Shown here: positions 34,331 through 46,300 of the stretch, piece after piece
How positions within the stretch are numbered: the stretch's first letter is position 1
Layout of the letters: each line of letters opens with the position of its first letter
Assembly (NCBI RefSeq): GCF_027244095.1
Contig: NC_069661.1
Location: 190,063,501-190,127,500 of the forward strand
Length of the DNA: 64,000 nucleotides
Direction: 5' to 3'
Source: Hemicordylus capensis
Lineage: Eukaryota > Chordata > Lepidosauria > Squamata > Cordylidae
The notes under the pieces: model-generated
Told to the model about the DNA's origin: nothing
Databases searched by the model: none
What the model saw: only the letters and a program-made list of their open reading frames with translations
Made by a program: the position numbers and the translations under genes

Positions 34331-37300
34331 GGCCAGCTGTGTCATGGTTGGGGGGTAGGTGGCTTATTTAGTGTGCCGTGGGTCATCTTTTGACTGGGGA
34401 GGAATAAGAAGGGTCCGTGCCCTGGCATACGACACGTGGGAGTCTTCCCATACCTTTTGGTAGCTGAGCAGTTGCCCTGCGTGGCATCCCGTGATGTTCT
34501 TTGGAGGTCAGTCCTCTCTCTGGCTGTAAGAGTCTTGGAAGAGAACGTCTGGGTTTAGGAACGGTGTTCAAGATGATCTGCATTCTCTTATGTGTGTTAT
34601 CTTGTATGGAGTTGTTATCACCCACCCTCTTGACTTACAGCTGTCAAAGTGTTTAGGATTGCTGCTTTGTACATCGTATCTGAAAGGGAGGGAAGTGGCG
34701 AAAGTCATTCCTTTTGCTGCTTTTAAAAAAAGAGCAAAAAACATTACTTGGTTGGGTGTCCAAAAAGTGCTTTGGAAACCTATTAAGGCAAGCAAACAAA
34801 TGGATTTGCATGGTGTGACTACAAACTCTTTATAATCTTTTATCTCCAGCCAGCTACTGTGGTGTTAAAAGTAACTTGACGAAATGTTTAGTGCCACAGA
34901 GGTTATTTCTTATGAAGTTGATCTGTCATCTGTCACAAAATGAAATGCCACTGAGGTGGGGCATTTAAAGGGTAAAACTCTAATACTGTATTTGGCAAGT
35001 AGACAAGAGGGAGTTCTTTATAGGTTTGGTAGTCTGGCTTTCAAAGCAGAAGAGTGGAGATGGTTCAGTTATCTAGAGAGAGATGTTATTTCAGTGAGAG
35101 AAATCTTATAAGGGGGATTCTCCTTGATTACAGCAGTGCATTTCTCATAGCAGATGCTACATATATGTAGTGTTCTTCCTGGACCAGTGTTATATAATGT
35201 ATAGAATAGAGGGCTTGGACGCCCAAAAACTTCTCTCAGCCATATTGGGTGTTGAATTTGCTAGATAATCATGAAACTTACAGATGGCTTGGGGAAGCTG
35301 TGGTCTCTCAGATTAACCTACTTTGGTTGTTAGGGTTAATGAGATAATAAATGTGAAACCTTCTGTTAATTAAAAAGCTCTACTAGTCTCTGTGTGATTC
35401 AAGAAATGTTTTATTTAATTCTGTTCATATGTTTTGTGTTAAAGCTGCAGTTTTGTACAGACTTAGGTGTGCTTTAGCTATTGACTTCAGTGGGTTTTTA
35501 ACATTGAAATAGCAACCATAGGAGGGGAGGGGATCAGAAACAATAAGAGCGTCTCTCCTGAAGTCAATAGTAGCTTTAGGAGGAGGGCTAATTTCATTGG
35601 GATTGTGGCTGCAAGGAAAATGGATAAATATTCTCCCTGCATGTCAGGGTCCTCATTTTGAAGTCCCCTCCTGATGGATGCCACTTTAATGTAAAAAAGA
35701 TGGAAGACCTAATGGTGCTTCTTGTATAATGTGTGGTTTGAATCTTGGGCATCACTAACTTGGTATCAGATTGTGGGATATCAGGGGCGCACGACTCAAA
35801 TGCCCTGGTGAGCTGGAACCTCCATGACATGGTGTGTGGAGGCTGAGGTCAATTTTCAGCACCCTAATCCCTACATTAAAATTAATTATTAAAACTATTA
35901 ATGAAAGTGAGGGTTGGAGTCAGGGGAAAGAGGGATGGTGTGGGCTCCAGGTCAGGGATGATATCTGGTCTCGAGTGGCCAAATGCATTGAGCCACTGCC
36001 ACTTGTCAGTGGGACAGGTTAAGCTCTTCATGGCTTCTGCTGTTGCTGCAGGATACTCCTACCTGTGAGCCAGCAAAAAAGTCGGACCTGGCCCCCATGC
36101 GTTATGTTATGCAGGCCTATACTACATACTATAGGTACTAGACTAGGAGCTTAGGTATACTTCTTAACAGGGTTATTGCTCTCATCATGTGTAATCCAGT
36201 CATAACACAAGGGCCCTGCTGAATTGAACCAAAGTTATTTATTTAAGCATTCTACATTCTATGAGGGCCAATCAGATACTTCTGAGAAGCCCACAGCAGG
36301 CCTTGAAGGTAATATGATGTTGCCCCCAATCAGTTGGTGTTCAGTGGCATGCTGCCTGTGAACATGGAGATTCCATTAACTGCTATAGCTAATAACAAGT
36401 GACAGATGTGTCATCTGTACACTTGTCTAATCCCCTTTTAAAGTCATCTAAGGAAGTGACCATCACCACATCTTATAACAGCAAGTCTAATAAATTATGT
36501 CTTTTGTAAAAAGGTGTGTTTGGTCTGGCTCCCTTGGTAGCCTCTTTGTCCATCCTAATTTGTCCCAATCTATGCCCTTGGAAGCCTCAGTTTAAGGAAG
36601 AGGGAGGGGGTTCCTCAGCATTCTTTTTCATTTTCTTTCCCCCAGGCAGCTTTCTCTTGGGGTTAAATTTGAGCCCAGCCCTCTGACTTGCTGCCCCATA
36701 CCTCCTCAGCCTCCCTAACCTGTGCCTGGAATAGATGCCAGTGCTGCAGGCAATCCTGTGCCTGCCTTTAACACTGCAGGAAAATCTCCCAAGCTCTCAG
36801 GAGACCTACTGCCAAACTGATGGACCACTTCTGATTCACCAGCTGACAAGCAGCCCATCTGCTTGCACCCCTCCTGGACCCTGCACTGGATTCCAATGTG
36901 TACTTTTCCTTCCTCTAGTGCCCCCATGATGCCTTTGGAGTCCTTGTGGCGGCTGGTGGATGTGAATAAGGTACCAGCCTCCTGACAAACTTGGTGTCCA
37001 GTCTCATGATTGTTTGGGTGCCCTTTCCAGATATACAATATTCTTTTTTTAGATGAGATGACCAGAACTGTATGCAGTGCTCTAAGTGTGGTTGTTATAG
37101 ATTTATATAAAAACTATTGCAATACCTTCCCTAGCATGGATTTTCCTTTTTTTTTTTGGTCACTGTGTTGACATTTGTATTGAGCTGTCCAACATCCTCA
37201 GCCCCATTGCTTTCATGGATAGTTAGTGTCAATGTGGACCCCATCAGTGTATACATTAAGTTAGGATTTCTTGCAGTTTTTGGCCTGTAGCTGAGTAGTA

Positions 37301-40300
37301 CAGTCCCAAAGTACTGCTTTCTGGTATACTAAAGAGTGGAAGGTGATCAAGAAGCTTGGGCAAACTTTGCCCAACACAGCTCATTATTGAGGTTACTCTG
37401 TAGTGGTGGTAGTGGCGAAGAAACAATACTCTGCCACCATTCATCCTTGGAGTGTAGAGTAGAGCTCATCCAGTAGAGTTGTTCTAAATGGTGGCCTGCT
37501 TCAACATGGCCTGCAAGGATTGGAGGCCTGCTGTAATAATGTGCTGAACACTGAAAGTAGAATTGCTCACATCTGCCACAACTTGGACTCCACAAGTTTA
37601 GCAGTTCAATCGGAGGTGTCTAGAGCTCTGACTAGTCTGGTCTTGTGGGATCTGTTTCAGTAGTTGCGGCTTGAAAATGTGGGCAGTGTTCTTGGAATGA
37701 GTGGCCTATGTCTTGTCTGCTTGACCCTTGTCGCTCATGGTTGATGATGTTCAGTGGGAGGAGACTGGCTGGCTGGGTCCTAAAGGTTAATGGCTCATTG
37801 TGAGAGCATGTGAACCCAGCTGCCTGGAAGGAGGTAGCTCTGCGACTGCTTCTTAAAGGAACATGGCTAGACTGTGAGGATTTTAATGACTACTGGTCAG
37901 TTGCAAGTATCCTTCCTTGGACAAGGAGCTTGGGGGTGTTGGGGCTATGCAGTTCAAGGTTCTGTTGGATGACACAGATTATCTAGACCTGTTCAAGTCT
38001 GGGTTTAGGCCTGGCTTTGGCATGGAAACTGCCTTGATTGCCCTGGTGAGACTTTGGAATGGAGACTGCCTTTGTCATCTCCCAACTACATTGGAAGAGA
38101 AACTGAGGGAGTACACCTGATTTTTCTGTACTTCTTGGGACTTTTGATACCATCAACAATAGGTTGGGAGCATAGAGAGATGGTGGCTTTGCTTCTATGT
38201 GCAGGACTGTTTTCAGAAGATAGTGCTGCGGCACTGCTTCTCAACCCCATGGCACTTACGTTGTGGGGGTTTTCAGGAATCCTTCTTCTCTCCAGATGCT
38301 TCCATGCCTATATGAAGTTGTGGGAGAGCTCATCTGTAGATTTGGAAGAAGTGTCACCAATGTGGTTACAATACTAGATTCTATTTCTCTTTAAGATCTA
38401 AGCTGAGGCAGTGGAAGTGCTGATCTGCTGCCTGAATTTAGTGACGGGCTGAAGCTCAGTCCCGACAAGATGGAGGTGCTGTGGATTGATTTATCTGGGG
38501 AGTTGGGATACAGCTTGTTCAGAATGAAGTTGCACTCTCCCCTGAGGGATCAGGTTCTCAATTTCCTAGAGCAAGCATAATCACTGGAGACTGAGGTATC
38601 CCAGAGGTAGAGAGAGGCTTTCACCATATCTGTTTTGGAAGAGCTTCACTAGCTGTGATCCATTTTTTAGTGCAATTCAAAATTCTGGTGCTTACCTAGA
38701 AAGCATTTATGGCTTGAGACCCAGGTACCTAAAGGAACGCTTCAACGCACAAGACTCACATACTGCCTGGGCACTGTGGTCATCTACAGATGCTTTCCTT
38801 TTGTTTCTCCCACTATTTGAATTTAGATGGTTGCTACCATCTCAGGAAGGACACTCTGCATGCCCTTTGGGATGACATCATACAACTAATTACTGTATGC
38901 CAGCTAACTAATTTCTGTGTTTTATGTTTAAGCTATAAAGTAAGTTGGAGCAGACTCTAGTGTGAGGTGACATATGAAAGATTGCAAGGTAATGGAATGC
39001 GAACACAACATACGTACAACCCTTGGACAGCAAGAGAGCTCTTTATCTTTACTGTGGTATGGAATGCGCTGCCTAGGGAAGCATGCCTGGCTCTGTTGTT
39101 GCTTTCCTTTAAGCATCAGGCAGCCACAGCATGTTCATGGTTTTTCCAGGCTTCAATACTCACTCTGTGTTCATGTCTTCTAAATGCTGCTGTTCTTGTT
39201 GTTTTATTGCTAGGTTCATTTATGCTTGTATTTTTATCACTGTTCTAAAAAAAATACTGCCCTGTATTTGATAGTCAGAATGTAAAATATAGTACAGTTA
39301 TATATGGGTCTTTGAGATACACTGAGGTTGTAAGCCCTCATACAAACACTATGATCATACAGCTTATCCAGGGTGTGTGTGTGTTAGACAACTTGAAGTT
39401 TGCTGTAATGAACAAGGGTGCAGTATAGTTCTTGGTTATTACTATACCCAATTTTGCATGAGAGATCTTAGAAAAGTCTGCTTTGCTTGAGATAGCTAGG
39501 CAAGAAAAATGTGGACAGTACACAGATTACTCTTGGTTTGTTGCCCCAAGGTGAAACTTTGTATTTTGACTACAATTTTGCTGTTTCCTAGCCCAGGTAT
39601 TACCACACTTTTTTCTGATGTAGAGAAAAACCCTTGAGGGATGTGTGTTCCACACTCCATTATTTTGCAATCTTTGCCTGGAAATGTTTCATATGTTTCA
39701 CACTAGAGACTGAAATTGGAGTCTACTCCATCTTTTCTTGTTGTTGTTATCACAGCTAACTAAATTGCAGTCATTCTTGCTTAAATGTCCAACAAAGAAA
39801 TTAATAAGCTGGTATGATTAGCTACATGTTCTCATCCCAAAGGACATGCAGAGTATACCTTTGAATACCTTTGTGTAGTACATTTGCGTGAGAATGAATT
39901 TAAAATAAGTACTCAAAAGAATTCTGTCTCTTCTCTTTGTCTGTAATTGAAGGATAAGTGAGATGCTAAGTTCTTATGTTATGCTGAACTGCCATATTGG
40001 ATCAGTGCTGTTACTAGTATTAGTTATAGTGCCATATTTTATTGTACAAAGTATCAACATGATGCTTTTGAAGGATAAAAAAGGTATCTTCATAGTCAGT
40101 TGTGGGAAATACAGCTGTGGTTATAGTGAAGGCCAAGGGGTATCTGCTCCAAAATGAAACGAGTGAGTGTGTGTGTGTCCAGTTTCTCCCTCTTTCTTGC
40201 AACAATCCTGTGAGGTAAGTTAGGCTGAGAGAGAGTGACTGGCCCAAAGTAACTCTGAGCTTCATGGCAGGACACAATTTGAACCTGGCATTCTAACCAC

Positions 40301-43300
40301 TGCACCAGCTTCCCAACTCTGCTCAAAATTAACAGTAGGGTATTATCTTTGTTAGGTGCAATAAACGTCACAAAGTGATAAACAAGTCTTTTTGTTTTCC
40401 AGAACTCTTCTGGATGCAGAAATGTGAGTTTTCTGGAAAACTTTGATTTGAAAAAAATTCCCATGAAGATTTCCTCCGTCATTCCTTCTGAAGCCCTAAA
40501 TAGTTTGTGGTCTGATTTGGCCTGTGATTGGATCTGTTTATAAAGTTAAACAAACAAACCCTCCACCATATTAATTTCCCCTTAAAGTGAGTCATTGTCG
40601 ACTGCTGGCGACCACAGAGCCCTGTGGTTGTCTTTGGCAGGATACAGGAGGGGTTTACCAGTTCCTCCTTCCATGTAGTATGAGATGATGCCTTTCAGCA
40701 TCTTCCTATGTCACTGCTGCCTGATATAGGTACATAGGAAACTGCCCTTTACTGAGTCAGACCATTGGTCTATCTAGCTCAGTATTGTCTTCACAGACTG
40801 GCAGCGGCTTTTCCAAGGTTGCAGGCAGGAAATCTCTCTCAGCCCTATCTTGGAGAAATCAGGGAGCTTGAAACCTTCTGCTCTTCCCAGAGCAGCTTCA
40901 TCCCCTGAGGGGAATATCTTGCAGTGTTCACACATCAAGTCTCCCATTCAGATGCAACCAGGGCAGACCCTGCTTAGCTATAGGGACAAGTCATGCTTGC
41001 TACCACAAGGCCAGCTCTCCTCTCCCATAGTCCCATAGGTGTTTCCCATGGTCTGGGAAAACATACTAGCAGGGATTCGAACCGGCAACCTCTGGCTTGA
41101 TAGTCAAGCCATTTCCCCACTGTGCCATTTCCCCTTACTGTATCACAAAGGCTCTTCAAGTAGCCAAGTAGAAACATTAGAAATGGAAAAGAGAAGGCAA
41201 TACTTTTCCTTAATGGGCTGACACAGCTACCTGCAGCTTGTTTGTTTTGTTTTTGAGACTGCTCTCTTTTGTGTCCGTGATATTTTTTATATTTATTGTA
41301 CATGTCAGGATTTTGTCCCAGTTTGGTCTTGTCAAATTATTCCTTTTTTTCTCTTTGATACATACACTGAGCAGAAACCAACCTGCCTCTTGCTTTCTTC
41401 CTCATTTCTCCCAATGTCTTTAATTGTCAATTTGTCATGAGCTAGTTCATTGATAATCAGGTTCCACTCTTTAAGCTGTGCTAGTTTCTCCCTTTCATAT
41501 ATGAAAGTAATTGAGGCTGGCTTAATTTAATAATTAATATTAAAATTAATTAATATGTGAATACTTGTGGCACCATTTCAGAGCAGTGGTTCAGAACAGA
41601 GTATCCACTGCAACACTGCCATTCTGTTTGTTCCCAGCCCCACCAGTATATATTGGCAGGCACTGTTGTGGCCTCTTTCAGCATAACTGCTCCACTTGGT
41701 TATATGAGGATGTCACATGGTGACAGGGGTGGGTCTCGTCACTTTGTCCGAAGGGCTCAGGTGGAGTTATAGCAGTTGGTCTTGTACCCAGAATCAATTC
41801 AGGACATCAAATTGTCGTCATGCAATTATGAGACAACTCTCCTTAATCTATTCTCTCTCTCTTCTTTAAAGGTTATATATGAACAAGAAGGGGTTTTCAT
41901 TCATTCCTCCAGTGGAAACAATGATGACCAGGACAGTTTGCTGTCTGGAATACTGCGAGTCATAGAAAAGGTGTTACATCAACAACTTTCTATCTGTCTT
42001 TTGCATTCCTAGTATGTTTCTGTGAGTTTATTATCTCTGCAGGGTGAGAAGTGAATGTTTTACTGGCAAAGGAGAGTAGTCTGCATGTGTGTAAAGTAAT
42101 TGGTCTCTTTATTTTTATAAATAGAACACAAATAACAATTGCATTACTGAGTTGCATTTGGATAACTGTATAACTTATATGTTGTAGGATACTGAAGTGA
42201 TAGTAGATTGGAAACCAGTGGATGACTCATTAGACTCTTCTAATATACTATATGCTAGAAAGGTATGTTGATTACTTCCAACTATGTTGAAATTTCTAAA
42301 ACTTGCTTTTAAAAGTAAAACAAAACTGTCCTTTGATCCTCAGAAGCTCTTTCCTGCAACTGTGTGGTAAACTAGCTTACAGGTCATTTAGTAGTTTCTG
42401 ACTGTTGATGCAGATCCACTGATATTTGACCTCTTGGTCATGAGAGGGAGGAAGCATTTTTCTATTGAAGCTTACCATTATTTCCCTTAATACTGCATTG
42501 GTACAGACAACTCTTATTGTCTTGGTCACAGATTCACCTACTGGAAATGGAAATTTAAAGAGAGCTGTGGAAAAGGAATGTGTAGCTTTCTCAGCTCAAA
42601 AGGCCTTAGCAGGAAACATCATAAACTGGGTGCCTGGAGTAGCTTGTATAATTCCATTTGCACTCCAAAATACAGTCGTCCCTTGCCAACCGCGAGGGTT
42701 CCATTCCACAAAAACTTCACAGTTGGCAAAATTGCAGTTGGTGAGGCATTGAAGTCAATGGGGAAAGGTGGTGGTGGTTTAGGGGAACTGTGACCGTGAA
42801 ATCACATAACAATCAAGGAAAAATGCCAAAAAAACCCAAACCCCACATCTAAAATCACCAAAACTCAACAGGAATGAGCAGATTGAGCCTCTTGAAAATC
42901 CCTGAAAGCCCCCAAACCTCTCAAGTGGACTTTAAAATCACCAGGAGTCAGCAGAACACAAGAAATCTTAATGAGGAGCTTTTCCTACCTAACAGCCATG
43001 CAGATGGTCAGGATGCTGAAGAGGAGGGGTAGAAGGGATGTGGTGGGTTGCAATAGGCGGGGCGGGGGGAGAAGGGAGCTGTGGGAGGGATGGGGAGGGG
43101 AGGAGTGGCTCGGGGGGTTTAAGGGGAAGGGGGGTACGAGCACCCTTGTCCTACAACAATGCATCCTCTGTTGCAGCACAGGTGCTCCCCAAACTGCCAG
43201 GCTGCGCTCCTTTGAAGCTCTGGAGGGTCAGTTGTGCCATTTTCTTCTGGAGGTCTTTTTGAACCTCTGTGTAGGGCCAAATTAGGTCATTCAGTCCCTG

Positions 43301-46300
43301 CCTGAATGCCAGGCTGCGCTGCATGAAGGGGTCCATGTCTACGGCCTCATCTGCCAGCTCTGAGGCATAGTTCAGGAACTGGTTGATCTTTTCCAGCGTC
43401 AACTTTGCTGTGGCGCTGCTGTCTTCCTCCTCTTCACCCGCTTCCTCCTGATCACTGGAGGATTTGATCAGGGCCTCAAGATCTTGCTTTGTGAGCATCT
43501 CAGTATGACTCCAGGAGCTCAGCAACTTCAGCCGGCTCAGTGTCCTCAAACCCCTCATTGCTAAGTTGCCTGGCACAAGCCACAATGCTCCCGACCTCTT
43601 CCTCCACAGCTGACACAGTAGTGTTGGCCCTCACAGCCTTCTTCCACACCTTCCTCCAGCAGCCACTCAGGGTGCTGCTCCTTACCTCATCCACCACCTC
43701 CTTGATGATGATCAAGGCATGGGCAGTGTTGTAGCCCTTCCAGGCTTCCTTCAGAGTCTTGTTGGGGTCTCCATTCATCAGGTCAGCTATGTGCTCAAAG
43801 TTCTGCCTGGTGTAATAACTCTTGAAAGCTTGGACGATGCCTTGGTCCATCGGCTGGATAAGGGATGAGGTGTTTGGAGGCATGAACACCACTTCCACAT
43901 AGGGGTGGTCAAGCAGTAGGTCTGGAGGATGCCCTGGTGCATTGTCCAAGAGCAACAGTGCCTTGAAGGCCAGGTTCTTATCTCTTAGGTAGCGCTCCAT
44001 CTCATGCACAAAGCAGTCGTTAAGCCAAGACTTGATAATGGAGCGCGTTACCTAGGCCTTGTGGTTCACAGCCCAGAACACAGGGAGGTGGTTCATGTTC
44101 TTGCCTTTCAGTGCCAGTGGATTCTTGGACCGGTACACCAGCATGGGCTTGACCATGAGGCCACCTGAGGCATTGGCACAGAACAGAAGGGTCAGCCTGT
44201 CTCTTGCAACCTTGAATCCTGGAACCCTTCTCTCCTTGTTGAGGAAGGTACGGTTAGGCATCCTCTTCCAGAAGAGACCAGTCTTATCCACGTTGAACAC
44301 CTGGTCCAGCACATAGCCCTTCTTCTCTATCCGCCTCTTCAGCTCAGCAGGAAAAGCAGCTGCAGCCTCATGGTCTGTGGAGGTAATCTCCTCAACAAGC
44401 TTCACGTTGTGCAGACTGAAGCATTTCTTGAAGTTTTCAAACCAGCCTTTGCTGGCTTGCAATTTGTCAAGGTCTCCCTCTCCAGAACTCTCTACCAGGT
44501 GCCAGTAGATCCACCGCACCTTGACATAGATCATGCAGGTGCTGAGAAGGACTTTTTTCTGTGCCTGGTCCTCCATCCCTGAAGTTGTTCAGGGCCTTCT
44601 CCATTTCCTCAATGTTGGGATCCCACAGCATGTAAGAGACTTTAAGGGAGGACTGGGTCCCACTGACGACACTGCCTTTGATGGCATCCTCCTCCTTCTT
44701 TATGCTGCGGATGGTCGATTCATTGACCCCAAACAATCTCCCAACTGTGCTGTTGCTCTGGCCCTCCCTCAGGCAGTTCTGATCTTGTCCTTCAGGGACA
44801 TCACATTCCTTGCCCGCTTGGCCACAGTTTCTCCCTTTCCCTTGCCTGCATGCTTTGGACCCATTTTCTGATTTCTCCCTCTCTCCCTCTTACCTTCGCT
44901 TTTCTTCTTCTCTCTACAAAGTAGTGCAAAAGCAACAATGAAGACACAGAAGACATGCAGCCCCTCAAGCCACGAAGGCTCCCACCCTCAGCAAGCAGTG
45001 CAAAAGCAGCAGTTAAGACACAGTAGCCATTATAGCCCCCGGCATTTTCAGCCCCCAATTTGCACAGCTCTCACTTCCGCCTTTCCCAATCTCTCTTTGC
45101 TCAATTCCAATGCCACTCCAGTGCCTCCAAAATGCTGTGAAGACACAGCAGCCTTCAGCCCCCCTACGGTGCAAAAGCAGCAGTTAAGAGACAGAAGACA
45201 TACAGCCCCCAGTTCCCACAGCTCTCACCTCCGCCTCTTGCCATCTCTCTGAACTCCCCTCTGATGGCCTTCCGACTCTCCACAAATTCCCCGCCTCTCG
45301 TGCCAACGAAAACCCACTAGATTCGCGGATATTCAAATTGCAGTTGGTGAGGGAGGTCTTATTTTCCCAATCACGTATATTCAAGATCATGATTGGGAGA
45401 ACCGTGGTAGAGGAGGGACGACAGTACATAAAATTTTATAACATCATCAAAGATAGGTTTTCTTGTTAAGCGATTTTGGACCCTTTCTACGATATAAGCA
45501 GTTTGGCAATTCTCTTTGTTCTGTAGATAGTAATATGTTGGAGATATCCTCAAACGCATGGTGGTCTTAATTCAGATTGGTTTGCAAGCAGCATCCTTAA
45601 ATACCTTGACTAAACCAGGCATACCACCATCTTGTTCCCAAGATTCATCCCCGCCCCCCACCCCCATAAAGAACTTGGAGAGCTAAATATGATGGTGCTT
45701 CTTGATTTTTTTAATATAACTTAAATTAATAGGATTCTCAAGACAAGAGTGCAGGTTTTGAGTTCTTTAACTGCGCTGTGCTCTGAAAGCTGCAACAACG
45801 GCTACTTCTCCCTTCCAATCTAAGAACCTATCGCTCCAAGGAAGTAGTGAACTAGGTGTAAAAGTAGTGAACTAGTTGTTCAGGCTTGATGGCTTATGCT
45901 TGTTTTAACATGTGCCACTGTGCATGTGACTCATCCTTTCTACTATAGAATTAAGGCTGGAAATTGGGGCTGGGGAGGAACTGTGCCTGCTGCCATGGGT
46001 TTAGCCCACAACCAGGCCAGGGCAGGGTAACTGGCAGAGTCACTAGCATGGAGATGGGAGTGGTGGTGGTAAGAGAGGACAAATTGCTTGGGCACATGTA
46101 GGGTTGATTGTGACTACTTCTTGAGCAATTATTTGTAGGGCTGCTTTCCCTTTTTTAAATAAGAAAGTGCTACTGTTCTGAGCTGAGCCATAAACTGAAA
46201 CTTCCTGCCTCTATCCTTAGTTTCTACCTGTCTCCCAAGAATATTATAGTTCAGCTTACTCTGGTTTTAGCTTCAGTTTGGTTTTGACCAGCATCTTAAA

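Larger units (their letters stand above)
34156..41871 (+). other. TBC1D15 intron 1 (non-repeat remainder)
   Basis: A 7.7-kb intron. The recognised elements (37750-39260, 40185-40320, 40574-41137) are listed separately. The stretches 34331-36350 and 39261-40184 hold nothing I can name. 36350-37270 looks like an old, broken reptile interspersed repeat (GAGATGACCAGAACTGTATG, GGTGTCCAGTCTCATGATTG), but I cannot place the family. Confidence 0.55.

Noticed and set aside
43038-43262. Plus-strand frames within 42971-43285
   Set aside because: They are antisense or 3' flank of the Tigger transposase and have no similarity of their own.
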